Assembly: GCA_014529385.2 (NCBI GenBank) | Contig: CM043968.1 | Location: forward strand, 30,479,013-30,541,512 | DNA length: 62,500 bases | Origin: Adiantum capillus-veneris | Lineage: Eukaryota > Streptophyta > Polypodiopsida > Polypodiales > Pteridaceae | Direction of reading: 5' to 3' | Part shown: positions 11,246-22,400 of the stretch, piece by piece | Numbering within the stretch: position 1 is the stretch's first letter | Layout of the letters: each line of letters opens with the position of its first letter | Position numbers and translations under genes: made by a program | The notes under the pieces: model-generated | Databases searched by the model: none | What the model saw: the letters and a program-made list of their open reading frames with translations, nothing else | What the model was told of the DNA's origin: nothing

Positions 11246-12200
11246 TGTTAGCTGCTCAACTAACAAGAGCCAGAGAAAGAGCATCAAAAGGGACGCCACT
11301 CTTTTTTTAAAGCCAATTGTATTAAACCCCTTTGTATTACTGAGAAATCTCACAAAGTCCAAAGCGATTGTAATATTATTGATTGCCAACGAGTCTAAAG
11401 GGGTTGAAGACCTCCAAGTTTGTAATTGTATACAATTTTTAAGCTTTGTATTGAGCCCAAATAACTAGGAATCCATTCTTTGAACCTTGGCTAAGGTATA
11501 AAAGCCAACTTTTGTAATTAAAAACCTAAGTTTTTGGATAATGAAAGTAAGCGTTGCTACAAAAGCTCAATGTGAGTCTACTATTTCTTTGATTCCTCGT
11601 CTCTCTCTAGTAAGGTGTTGCATTGCTATTCCAAGCATACCAACGCGTTCGCAGGTGAAAGCTCTTCCATTTAACGGAAGTTTCTTGCAATGAAAGTGTG
11701 TTTTTAGTTGTGTTGTCTACACATTGATTTTGCTTCCTATGCACAATACATGCACACAAACTAGTTTTTGACCTTAGGAATAGGTGGAGCACGTCTAAAG
11801 GAAGCTGTAGAGTGCTTCAACGCCAAAACTGACTGACCTAAAGTAGGTTGTTTATCTTATGTGCGAGTTTTTTGAGTATCAAAAATGACATTTGAGTACA
11901 CGATTAAGGATACTTTGCTCATACTAGGCATAAATTTCTGCTGCATTTGGAGACTCGTAGCTATGCCAAGTCATCGAATCAAGCTTGTGGTAAGGAAAGT
12001 GGCATTTGATGTCTGACACACATTTGAGACTGAGATAGGTAAAAGCGACATAGGTTTTGTTTTTTTGAGAGATTATTTATCTCTTGTAGCCTCCACGCAC
12101 TAGTCAGGTCAGCTACGTCCCACGGATTGACAATTTTTATGTTTGTGGTTCTCGCTTTGCTAGCATTGATATGGTGAGGCTTGGCAACCGGCCGATAACC
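11246..12200 (+). repeat. 3' LTR of E1 (diverged LTR-A)
   Basis: Starts TGTTAGCTGCTCAACTAAC. It keeps the LTR-A promoter context (CCTTGGCTAAGGTATAAAAG, TATA box 11497-11504), the leader block and the distal block (CTCTTGTAGCCTCCACGCACTAG, GGATTGACAATTTT). The first 230 bp are very different from the 5' LTR, so the element is either old or recombinant. The end near 12200 is estimated from alignment with the 5' LTR end. Confidence 0.65.
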
Positions 12201-12309
12201 ACCTTAGCCCCCATAGTTATTGTGTCATTCCAAAATCCCAAACATATTATGGTTAAAGGATCGACTAGAGACAACTTTACATGTCCCAATCAATAACAAT
12301 ATATGGTAA

Positions 12310-13022
12310 ACAGAAAAACATACCATTCTCCTTATTGTTGAAGGATTTCATCACTTCTAATGCATGAAGAATGCAACTAGCATCATCATCCTTTGTTGCT
12401 TCTTCTTTACTTGCTACCTTGCTTATACCCCTCTTTGAATGATACATTTTCTCATGTCGCTTTCTAAGTATATATGTTCATAAGAAAATATCCAAGCATG
12501 AATAAGCTGCAGGCTTCCCATTTGAGGAACCTGTACAATAAGGCTCCCTGCATTCGTTGCATCATAATTGTATGATTTCTTTTCCATTGAGTCCTTTATT
12601 TTTATCTCAAAGTTGTCATCCCTTGCGACTGTCATATTTTTTTAGCTTTGATCATTGTACACTCTTTATCCCATTTATCTAGCTCTTCTTTAGGGACAAG
12701 CAAATCATTTTGCAAGGTATCACTTTGGAAAGACACCATCCCGTCATTGAAAGTGCTTCCATGATCACTTCCAAGACTTGATCATGAATCATTGCATGGA
12801 ATCTTTGATCCTTTAAGATTTAGAGTATCATTGTCAGACGTCCTCTTTAGATAAACCAATGCATTCTCTACAAGCCACTTCTCTTCTTGTTTTATGTTGA
12901 TAACTAGAGATCCTTCCAAAACAAAGTGAAAAGGTTGATTCTCCCTTGACACAAACAACACTAAGTGGAGTCTCACAAGAATTTTCTACATTATACACCT
13001 CTATGTCTCTCGAAGCTGCCAT
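12310..13022 (-). pseudogene. decayed minus-strand gene, unknown product
   Basis: Reading from 13022 to 12310 on the minus strand, coding-like sequence runs through three frames: MAASRDIEVYNVENSCETPL, then LEGSLVINIKQEEKWLVENA and LLVPKEELDKWDKECTMIKA, then MTVARDDNFEIKIKDSMEKK to KEEATKDDDASCILHALEVM. It ends at a plausible splice donor (AATGGTATGT) near 12310. Frameshifts of one base and at least two stops break it. I do not recognise a domain. Coding character is judged only from frame length and composition. Confidence 0.35.
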
Positions 13023-14175
13023 TGATTTCCTCTATGCAACGTACATACAAATTTGTATCCGACATTTCTTGACAAGTTAATCTCTTGTCAAGACCATAGA
13101 ACATATTATATACATACACACATTGTAGAAGATAATGCAAAATGTGACTCCTACATACAAACTTTTGTCAAAGAAGGAATCAAATTTTGCATTATCACCT
13201 TCCATTATTCAACATTTATATAAGTTCTTTTACAGCTTTAGCAAAGACAACATATACAATGACATGAAAAGAAACCATATGTATCTATCCAAACAAGAAC
13301 TTGTCTCAAAGCTAAATAATTATAAATTATTAACATCCTCATTTGCTATTGTCGCATTGTCACGTGCACACAAACACTATGTGCATGTGGACAAGTTGTA
13401 CTTACTTCTAGGGTTTAGGTTAGCCTAGGAAGTGTTTAGGCACCTTTGCTACATGTCCAAGCACTTAGATTAACTACATACCCTTCGATTTCACAACCCA
13501 TTAGCATTAGCATTAGTACCTAGCACCAAGCATGAGTATTTTCACCGCACACAACCATTTTCCTCAACTGTGCGTGAACCACCTCTTACAAGGAGTTTTA
13601 TTAAAAAAGTGACCTTTTTTACCAAGGTCGTAGGCCTATAGGGGAGATTGCTAGAAAAGAGAAGAAGACACAGGAGAGCAGTACCACCCAATAGCACCAA
13701 GCAGTGCCCACAATACCAAGTAGCTCTTGGTGTTTCTCTCACTAGTACCCAATGTTTTGGATCAACGTTTTTAGGATCAATAGCATTTTCTCTTTCCATC
13801 AATGTCCCGTCTCACAGTACCACAATAGATCATCCATAGCTTTGTTGTAGTCATCTTTTTTGGCATAGCCATACCATCATTTTCAGTTTTCAGCCCCATC
13901 GTTTTTCATTTTTCAGCCATCATTGTCCTCGATGACAACATATTAGCCCGTAACCTTGCCACACTTGCAGAATTTCATCAGCATCCCTAGCATTTTCAAT
14001 TTTCAACCATTAGCCTAGTAGTCTTGGCCTTGACCAACCGTCATCGTCATCATCATTGTAAGGCACCACAGAATCTAGAACCATTGTACTAGACCTTGTG
14101 CAATCTAAAGCAATACCTCTCTAGCAATAGAGAGGGGGGCCCTTAGAGGGGGGTTTGGGACCCCATTTGGTGTCG

Positions 14176-14231
<56 letters not shown>

Positions 14232-14879
14232 CTTTCTCTCATAGTTTCCACTCTCTTTTTGTTTTTGACGTCATTGCATGATCTCTCATAAAGTAGAAAG
14301 GGGGGTTCTCTCTCCCCTCTAGTTAAAGGAACCTTGGGCACGTGTTGAGAACTCATACACCGTCATTCACTTTCGTTGCACATTACACACATGCACATGG
14401 CTCTGTGTGCCATGTGAACATGCTACTATGGCTTCCATAGCCAACCCTAATCCAAAAGTCTTTAGATCTCAGCGGATCATGTACTGGCACCTATGTGAGC
14501 TTTTCAAGCCCCATAAAAAATAGGTGGTCAAATTCTCGCGATCATCCCATCACTACAGAAGGAGATATGCCAAGTTTTGCCACATGAAAACCGCCAAAAA
14601 GTCAGTAATTATTAATAAATGACCTTTATTATGTCAAATCAGCTTGCGTACCAAGAGGTTATTTTCTATACAACAAAACCTATACGCCTCTCCAAAAACC
14701 CTCTAATCGTGAGGGTCCAATCCAACTTGCATTTTTGTAGCTCCACATCAACTCCCTTTTCTAGTTGCGATTGTGCTCCTAGAGATTGGCTATGTTTTTA
14801 TATGTGCTACTCCACCGGCTTTTGCTATCTCATTCCTCAAGCCTTCCTTGGTTCTAGTGACCTCATCCAGTAAGTTATG
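13023..14879. other. unassigned stretch with a CT microsatellite
   Basis: No recognisable gene. A (CT)n run lies at about 14180-14226, and an inverted-looking pair of G/C-rich lines (GAGAGGGGGGCCCTTAGAGG near 14131 and GGGGTTCTCTCTCCCCTC near 14299) flanks it. Short open frames such as 13542-13802 (minus) and 13135-13428 (plus) have no motif support. Confidence 0.5.
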
Positions 14880-15725
14880 TCATGAAGAGCACTCCAAGTC
14901 TACCCGCAACAAATCAAGCCAGATTTCAACCCATCGGATTTCTTCAATTTCAGCCCATTCCACATTGTTGTAGATTCAAGGAATCATTGGTGTATAACAG
15001 AGGCAAAGAAACATCAGATCTACAGTGTTTTTGTGTGGACAGTTTTCAACCAAGGTGGTAGAACCTTCTCATCCAAAACACTCCAAATCTGCAAACAACA
15101 GTTTAAGCTAGATTTCAGCCCATTGGATCTCTTCGAATTCAACCCATTCCTTGGCTCCGATCGTGACTCCACATTGCTATAGATTCAATCCATTTTCAAA
15201 GGCATCATTGGTGTACAGAAGAGGCAAAGAAACCCCAGATATGCTACATTTTTGTGCGGACAATTTTCAGCCAAGGTAACAAAAACTTCTAATCCAAAAC
15301 ACTCCAAATCTACCCTTGACAGTCTAGGCCAGATTTTAGCCCATCGGATCTCTTTGACTTCAACCCATTCCTTGGCTTTGATTGGTGACTCCAAATTGTT
15401 GTAGATTCAGCCCATTGTCAAAGGCATCATTGGTGTATATAAGAGGCAAATAAACCCTAGATCTATTGCATTTTTGTGCGGATAGTTTTCAACCAAGGTA
15501 ACATAAACTTCTCATCCAAAACACTCCAAATCTACCCTCGTCGACAGTTTAGGCCATATTTTAGCCCATTGGATCTCTTTCTTCAGCCCATTCTTTGGAT
15601 TGAATGGTGACTTCACATTGTTGTAGATTTAGCCCATTGTCAAAGGCATCATTGTTGTATAAAAGAGGCAAATAAACCCTAGATCTGCTGCATTTTTGTG
15701 CAGACAATTTTCAGCCAAGGTAACC
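14880..15725 (+). repeat. ~220-bp tandem repeat, about four units
   Basis: The block CACTCCAA(A/G)TCT recurs at about 14889, 15079, 15300 and 15523. Each is followed by a degenerate copy of the same text (CAGATTTxAGCCCATxGGATxTCTT, CATTGxTGTAGATTCA, GGCATCATTGGTGTATA, GAGGCAAA, TTTTTGTGxGGACA). Spacings are about 190, 221 and 223 bp. No unit carries an open frame through its length. It could be a local satellite or part of an old non-coding transposon. Confidence 0.8.
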
Positions 15726-15973
15726 TGCTCCATCGGTGGATATATGTAGCCCATATCAAGATATACCCCAAAGGTACCTTTTTTGAGGAGTTATCACGGT
15801 GATATCATCTTTTATTCTTAGTGGTTGTTGTCCATGCATGATGTACATTCTATTTATCCAATAAAAAAACAAATACCAATCTGGTAATGGATCGGGGAAC
15901 ACTTGAGAGGGTTTGGAAAATTTCAAGAGAAAGAATCAAATAAGGAGAAATTATTTGAAATGAGGAGAAAGTT

Positions 15974-16357
15974 TTGGCAAACATATATGTTCAAGAGAAT
16001 CCACCAAAAAGATCCGCACAGGAGGAATTTTTTGTAGTGAGATCCACACATGAGGATATGCAACCAAAGGATGTTGCAAAAATTGTATCGAAACCACTTA
16101 AACAAAAGTTTGAATCAAAAAACCAATTGGAGGAATTTCGAGCAAGCAAGTTTATTCAAGAAAAATATGGAGGAACAAGAGAAAAATCCGTTCTTGGACA
16201 TAAAAGCATGTTTCTTAGAGATAATCAATATGGTTACATTTCAGGTGCTGCAAAAATACCAGAGGAGTTTACAAATGTTGCTAAATTTGATATTTACCAA
16301 ATTTGGGCAAAAAATCATACCATTTTTCAAGATGTTACGAATGATCAAGAGAATTAG
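15974..16357 (+). CDS. orphan ORF, 127 aa, doubtful
   Basis: Open frame starting MANIYVQENPPKRSAQEEFF and ending at a TAG, with a Lys/Glu-rich hydrophilic composition and no motif, signal peptide or membrane segment that I can see. An overlapping frame (16050-16394) is also open, so the length may be chance in AT-rich DNA. No neighbour supports a function. Confidence 0.2.
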   Translation: MANIYVQENPPKRSAQEEFFVVRSTHEDMQPKDVAKIVSKPLKQKFESKNQLEEFRASKFIQEKYGGTREKSVLGHKSMFLRDNQYGYISGAAKIPEEFTNVAKFDIYQIWAKNHTIFQDVTNDQEN

Positions 16358-17505
16358 AATTTTGATTTGGAATGTTTTGAAGGATAGATTTTGATGTCAC
16401 AAGTGGATATCAAGAAAGAATATGTTTCAGTTGCAGAGAATTCAACCAAGTGGATTTATTTATGGTCAGATTTGGATGAGAATGGATCGGATAGAATCCT
16501 CCATCAGAGCATTTAGCAACTGGGCTATCAAGATCAAGTCTTTCAATAGTCTAAATTAGGTTTAGCAATTTTTGTGGACCAACTAAAGATGTTTAAAATG
16601 AAAAATGATGAAACTTTGAGTTTAAGCTCAGTGGATGTGCATTTTAAAATTTATGTGGGACAAGTTGTTGTCAATCCAAACATACTTTTCTTAGAATATG
16701 TGTGTTTTAAAGCTTATGAGACAGTACAAGTGGATACTTACAGGATGGACTATCCAATGTGGATGGTGGATTAGCATAATTTAGATTTTCATGTGTTGCA
16801 AATTTTGGACTTGCTGATTTTTGGAAGAGGAAGGTGCTAAAGCACACATAATGAAAAGGATTTATTTTTGCCAGATCACATTACAAGTGAATATGTTCAA
16901 ACGATCTCTATGGATTTTAAGTAGCTTATTTAATTGATTTTTGTGGAGAACATTCAGGTGGATTTGACAGATGGATTAAGTGGAATGTGCCCTACATAAG
17001 AGTATGTTCTGACTTTTCAAATATGGATTTGGCAAAATTTCATTGGAAGTATGGAAAGGCTGCATGCAAAAGTCGACATTTCAATGAATCTATCAGAAAT
17101 CCATAGAGCAGTATTTTGCAAATAAAAATTCAGGAGATATGTAGAATTTCAAAGAGGATGTTCCGATGGAGTTTGTGTGGAATTGTTTCACCAAGGCAGA
17201 ATGGTTGCCTACACTTTATCTTTGGAGTAGAGGACTCTTGATTGAGCTTTGGTTCCATAAGGTTATCTTGTAAGAGCTAACTTGGATGTATTTGTATATG
17301 AGAGGCTCCCAACATTGGCATGTTGTCATAAAACGGAGCACTTGTATTTCACTTTTGAGTGTGAGGAGATGCACTATATGGGATTGCACATGTATGGGAC
17401 TTGATGGATCTAGGAGGTGTATTTGTGAACCATGAATTAAGTTCGAGGCACTTTGCTTTGCACACTCTAGCCTATCTATTCTAATTAAGAGGATATAATG
17501 TCCTC
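16358..17505. other. unassigned stretch
   Basis: AT-rich sequence with one short plus-strand frame (16574-16774). I see no domain, repeat or LTR border. Confidence 0.5.
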
Positions 17506-18880
17506 GACCTTTGATTTCCTAGTCTCTCTTTGCTCCAATTTCTCTGAGAGTTTCTGTTGAGATTCCATTTCTTGGGTGATTTTGACCACTTCTTCAACCT
17601 TAGGATGAGGATAGTTTTTTCATTGATTTTCCATTTTTTTCCTTGCATGTAGTTATGCTTGATATGCTTCTAGGGTTGCATTTATGGATTCATAGATTTT
17701 ATCCACCAAAACAGATCCTGTTGGTTTGGCTATCGATTCCACCATCTTGTTAGGCTTCTAGGGTTGCATTTATGGATTCATAGATTTTATCCACCAAAAC
17801 AGATCCTGTTGGTTTGGCTATCGATTCCACCATCTTGTTAGGCTTCTAGGGTTGCATTTATGGATTCATAGATTTTATCCACCAAAACAGATCCTGTTGG
17901 TTTGGCTATTGATTCCACCCTCCCCTTTGCTACATTTTGTACAATCAATTGGTGGTGGCACCAATCGTTCTCGATTCTGTGGACACTCATTTTTCCAGTG
18001 GTCTAGTGCTCTATAGTTATGGCATCCCCTCGTTCTTTGTTGAGGTAGAGGAGCTCTAATTACTGGCGTTATAGTCCCCTAGTTGGCTCCTTTGTGGCTC
18101 TTGAAGAACTAGGTTCTTTAGAGAGTTATAGGCACAAGTGGATGTGAGTGCTCTTTCCTTAGTTCCTCTAGCTGCATCATTTTGACTTGAAGCCCTAGTA
18201 TTGGCTGAGCTCTTTCCATTCCTAGGTAATTCTTTCATAGGGCACCATGCAACATATTATTCAAATCTACTCATGCAGTCTTGTATCGTTTCCTCTATAT
18301 TCTACTTGAATCGATAAATGTGAGCAATATTATAATGTTTGATTTCTATTTTTGAGAATGATACAAAAAACATATTAGTCGATGTGGGTGGATTGGTTAT
18401 TGTGCCATTCTCTATGTTTTGGAACAAGGTCAAAATTTTTCCTTCAAGTGTGAATCCAAATCCCTCATGTTGAGTGTAATAGACTTTCGCACATCTAAGA
18501 AACTGTTTGAAAGTGTCTAGGTGGTTGTGTGGATACCCATCTCTATTGTACCTCTTCATCTACGTTGGGAAATCTGCAAGCCTCACTTGCCTTTGGTGGT
18601 ACTAAACTTGTTCATCTAGTATCGACATGATTGTTCCAAGAACAATCATCAAATAGGATAGTCAATCGATGTGACTCATTGAACCCTTGCCTAGTCTTGA
18701 GGTCACCTTTCACATTTATGTCACATATTTCTTGGGTTCCTCTGTTGACCCAAGCTTGGGATATAATGTCATCTAGCTCTTTGACTTGCATTCAGCTTAC
18801 GATTGAGCCCCTCTCATTGTGCATACTATCAAGGCATGGTTTTGGAGCCTCCAGTCTTCCTTTCCTAGGCTTATAATGCA
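17506..18880 (-). pseudogene. outer gypsy gag, C-terminal part (minus strand)
   Basis: Minus-strand gag of the same family as the E2 gag. From 18880 downward it gives HYKPRKGRLEAPKPCLDSMH, then a capsid-like segment (FKQFLRCAKVYYTQHEGFGF near 18500), the block IYRFK...IEETIQDCMSRFE, a damaged zinc knuckle near 18030 (CHNY...DHWKNECP, with the second Cys changed to Tyr) and a Gln/Glu-rich tail (LVDKIYESINATLEAYQA, VVKITQEMESQQKLSEKLEQ). The tail matches E2 30525-30720. Several stops and an internal triplication make it dead. Its N-terminal part lies 38 kb away at 56883-57150; E2 separates the two. Confidence 0.8.
17666..17929 (-). repeat. 88-bp tandem triplication inside the outer gag
   Basis: Three consecutive copies starting at 17666, 17754 and 17842 (GCTTCTAGGGTTGCATTTAT...), with at most one or two differences. 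88 is not a multiple of three, so the duplication shifts the gag frame. The near identity points to a duplication younger than the gag decay around it. Confidence 0.95.
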
Positions 18881-18898
18881 TGTTAGCAACAAGCTAAT

Positions 18899-19125
18899 TG
18901 TTACCATACACATGTGGTAGTGATGTGTGTGAACACACTAGGACCGCTGGGGCATTTTTTCCCTCTTTAGGAGGTTTTTTCCCCCGAGCATTGTATATAC
19001 GCCCATCACTCTAGGGCTATCTATCTTTCCATTGCATACTAAGTAACACACTCTCTATTGTGTGCCTTGAGCTTCCTTCGGCTTCTCCAAGCTGTGTACA
19101 TTTCTCTGCAACCCTAATTCCAACA
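18899..19125 (+). repeat. 5' LTR of copia-1
   Basis: 227 bp, TGTTACCATACAC...TTCCAACA. Same family as the copia-2 LTRs. It contains GGACCGCTGGGGCA, TTTAGGAGG and TGTATATACGCCC, the last being a plausible TATA region. Confidence 0.93.
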
Positions 19126-19488
19126 ATTGGTATCATAGCAAGTTGCATCCTCCCGGGCTTAGTCGCCAGCTGCTCCACCACACGCCAACTCACTTTCTCC
19201 GATTTCAGTGAGCTTTGGCAAGCATTCGCAGGTCGACAAAATTTTTGGGTAACTTTCGTAGAGCTTAGTCTACTTAGATTTCTAATTTGGGCTCATTTCG
19301 GCCTCCGTTTTCACTAGAGGCAGTACTGCACAGGCTATTTTGTCATTTTGTGCAAAATTTCTGTCAGCGCCGTTTTTTGCATAACAGGTGCCTCATAGTA
19401 TTCTACGGTTTGTGCTATATAGCACGTGTTGTTCTCGCTCCGTTTCTCCTATTTTCGAGCAGTTTTCACATCAATTGCAACATTTACC

Positions 19489-22400
19489 ATGACTGACAAC
19501 AACACAGACGTGTTCAAGTTGTTTGCTGATAAGGACAGGTTGGATGGGGACAACTACCCAATGTGGGCTTATATGATACAACATCTTCTTGTGTCAAAGG
19601 GCATCTAGAACATTGTGCAGGGCATTGATGTACGTCCTGGTTCTAAGGATGCAGGCGATGTTGAGGATGTTGCAGGCCCGGGGGATACACCATGGAAATC
19701 TTATTGCACCACGTAAGTGCAGGGGAGGGGGGTTTTTTACAAGTTATATAAGCGTATAAGTTAGAGGTAAAGGCCCCCAAAACTAATCTCCCAAGTTTAA
19801 AAATAAGGGAGGGGGGTATCATATTTATGGGGGGGCGGGGGGATAACTTGGGTTGATTACTTGTAGTGATTGGTCACCGGTGTGCTGTATAACTTGGATG
19901 AATTTTGGGGAAGTTTTTTATCAGGTCACGTATCAAATTTTTCATCAAGCCAATCATAAATAAGGACTAATTTGGAGCAGATCAAAGGTTGATTTACACC
20001 AGCTTTGGATGGGTTAGAATTGGATGAGTAGCAAGAGTGCAGGCTAATCGGACACATAGTTTGAAAGTCAAACTAAGACACATTTAGGGTACATCTAGTT
20101 ATCAACAAGAGTGATTCCTTAGTACATTTCCAGTCACTATGCTACACATTGTTTGACGAGTTTTACTCAGCTAGATCATGTGAGACCTAAAGTTTATATG
20201 TAAGATAGGGGTATGATAAGTTTCCTTCTTGTATTGTCGTATAAGCATAGAAAGGGGGGTCATATTCCCTAATATAACTCGTATATAGGGGTTTTATCAA
20301 AGTTGTCCACTCTCGCAGGTGGCATCCCGTTTTGTATATAGAGTGAATCCCCCGGGGTTGTAGGTCTTGCTGCAAGGATTGCTGCTATTAGAGTTGTTTT
20401 GCCCACGGAAAAACAATCTCATTGGGATGTAAAGGATGTACACGCTCATGCATTGATTGTGTTGTCTGTGAAGTGCACCATTGTTCCTCACATTCGTTCA
20501 AAAAAATCTACAAAACAGGCTTGGGATATTCTAGCAGGTCTTTATGCAAGTCGCAATGAGGCTAAAATTGCTTTGCTGCGTAAAGAGCTGGAGTCGAAGA
20601 TTATGCATGAGGAAGATGATATGGACACTTTCCTTGCTGGGGTCAAGGATATCAATGAGCAAATTATTTCTGCAAGTGAAGTCATTTCGAACAATTCCCT
20701 TGTGCGGACTGTTCTTGATGCCTTACCAGATTCCTACCAGACTTTTGCTAGTACTTGGAGACTGATGACCCAAGAAAATCCTGAAGTTGTCAAGTTTGAT
20801 GCATTATGCACATTCCTGTTGCAAGAGTCACTTTCCAAAAAAACAAAACTAGACAGCGTGCAGTTGAATAGGCTTTTATTGCTTCTCAAAGAAAGGGTGG
20901 TAACAACAATGCTGCCACTTCTTATGATTCTACTGCGAGTGGCAAAACTTCTATTCCTAATGCTTCTGCTGGCAGCAATTCGTCTGGAAATTCTGGTGAT
21001 AAGAGAAAAAAGAAAATGCATTCCCATTATTGTAAAGCTAATGATCACTTGATCAAGTCATGTCCTAAGTTGAAGGCCAAAGAGGCTAAGAAGAAAGAGG
21101 GTGGTTCCACTGCAAATGCTGGTTCCACTACAAATGCATCCCTTGTTGATTCTTCTGTGAAAGGAGATTGTGATGCTCATGTCGATGCAGAATGGGCTTT
21201 TAGCACAGAGTGCACTTACAACCCTGTTGTCCATGGTGCATGCTTGTCAATTACTTCAGATTCACATGTGTGGTATTTGGACAGTGGTGCTACAAAGCAC
21301 ATTACCTCACTTCGTGAATTGTTCTCCTCTCTCGAGTATGTCCCTCATGGGAATTCTGTCACTTGTGCCAACAATGCCTCTTATCCAGTTCAGGGAGTTG
21401 GGAAGATTGTGCTTACTGCGGCAAATGGAAATTCTTAAACACTTGTTGATGCACTCCATGTAAGGTATTTTCAAGAAGAATCTCTTGTCTGTATCCGCAC
21501 TTGCTAGACTTGGACTTGTAGTCAAATTTGTGGATGAAAGATGTACAGTTCATGATCTAAATTTTGGTGATGAAATTGCTGCATCTGGCCTTTTGTGCCA
21601 TGGACTGTATAAGCTCACTTTGTATGACAAGTGTGGAAAAAATTTTGCACATGCTGTTGCAGATTCAAGGGCTATTTCAGATGCAAAACTTTGGCATGCA
21701 CGTTTTGGTCATCTGAATTTTACCAGTTTGCTGCGTTTGCAGAAATCTGATATGGTTGCTTCTTTGCCGCCTCTTGAAGCATCTGCCAAACATGTTTGTG
21801 AAGGCTGTATTTTGGGTGAGATGCAGCGTTATAAGTTTCCAAAGCATGGTTCAGTTCGGGCCACATGCAGGTTGCAGCTTGTGCATAGTGATGTTTGTGG
21901 GCCGATGCAAACTCCGTCCTTGGGCAATTACCTGTACTTCGTGACTTTCATTGATGATTACTCCAGGCATGCATGGGTATTTCCGCTTAAAGCAAAGTCC
22001 AAAGTTTTTATATGCTTCAAACAATTTCTAGCTATGGCTGAAAATGTCTCGAAATCTAGTATGGGCACCCTCCGTTCCGATCGAGGGGGGGAGTATATGT
22101 CTCATGAATTTAATGCATTTCTGGCTAGTCGTGGGATAAAAGACCAATGTACAGTGCCTTATACACCTCAGCAAAATGGTGTCGCTGAGAGGAAAAACAG
22201 GTCACTGACGGAAATGGCACGATGTATAGTCAAAAGTCAAGCTTTGCCGCATTCTTTTTGGCTTGAGGCCATCATGTGTGCCACTTATGTACTTAACAGG
22301 TGTCCTACGAAATCTTTGCAGTCTATTACTCCATATGAATCATGGCATGATAGAGAGCCTTCTGTTGAGCACATGCGTGTTTTTGGCTGTTAGGCATATG

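Larger units (their letters stand above)
1396..12200 (+). mobile_element. E1: gag-pol-less LTR retrotransposon, interrupted by gypsy-B
   Basis: Non-autonomous LTR element. It has a 5' LTR (1396-2273), a primer binding site, a coiled-coil reading frame related to the 3' ORF of E2, a purine tract (CAAGGAGTGGGGGAA) and a diverged 3' LTR from 11246. Nothing between the primer site and the 3' LTR resembles gag, protease, RT or integrase, except inside the nested gypsy-B (4583-10857). Without that guest the element is about 4.5 kb. It shares LTR type and 3' ORF with E2, so it was probably mobilised in trans by E2-like elements; this is inference. The right end (near 12200) is approximate, and I found no convincing target-site duplication. 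Confidence 0.7.
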
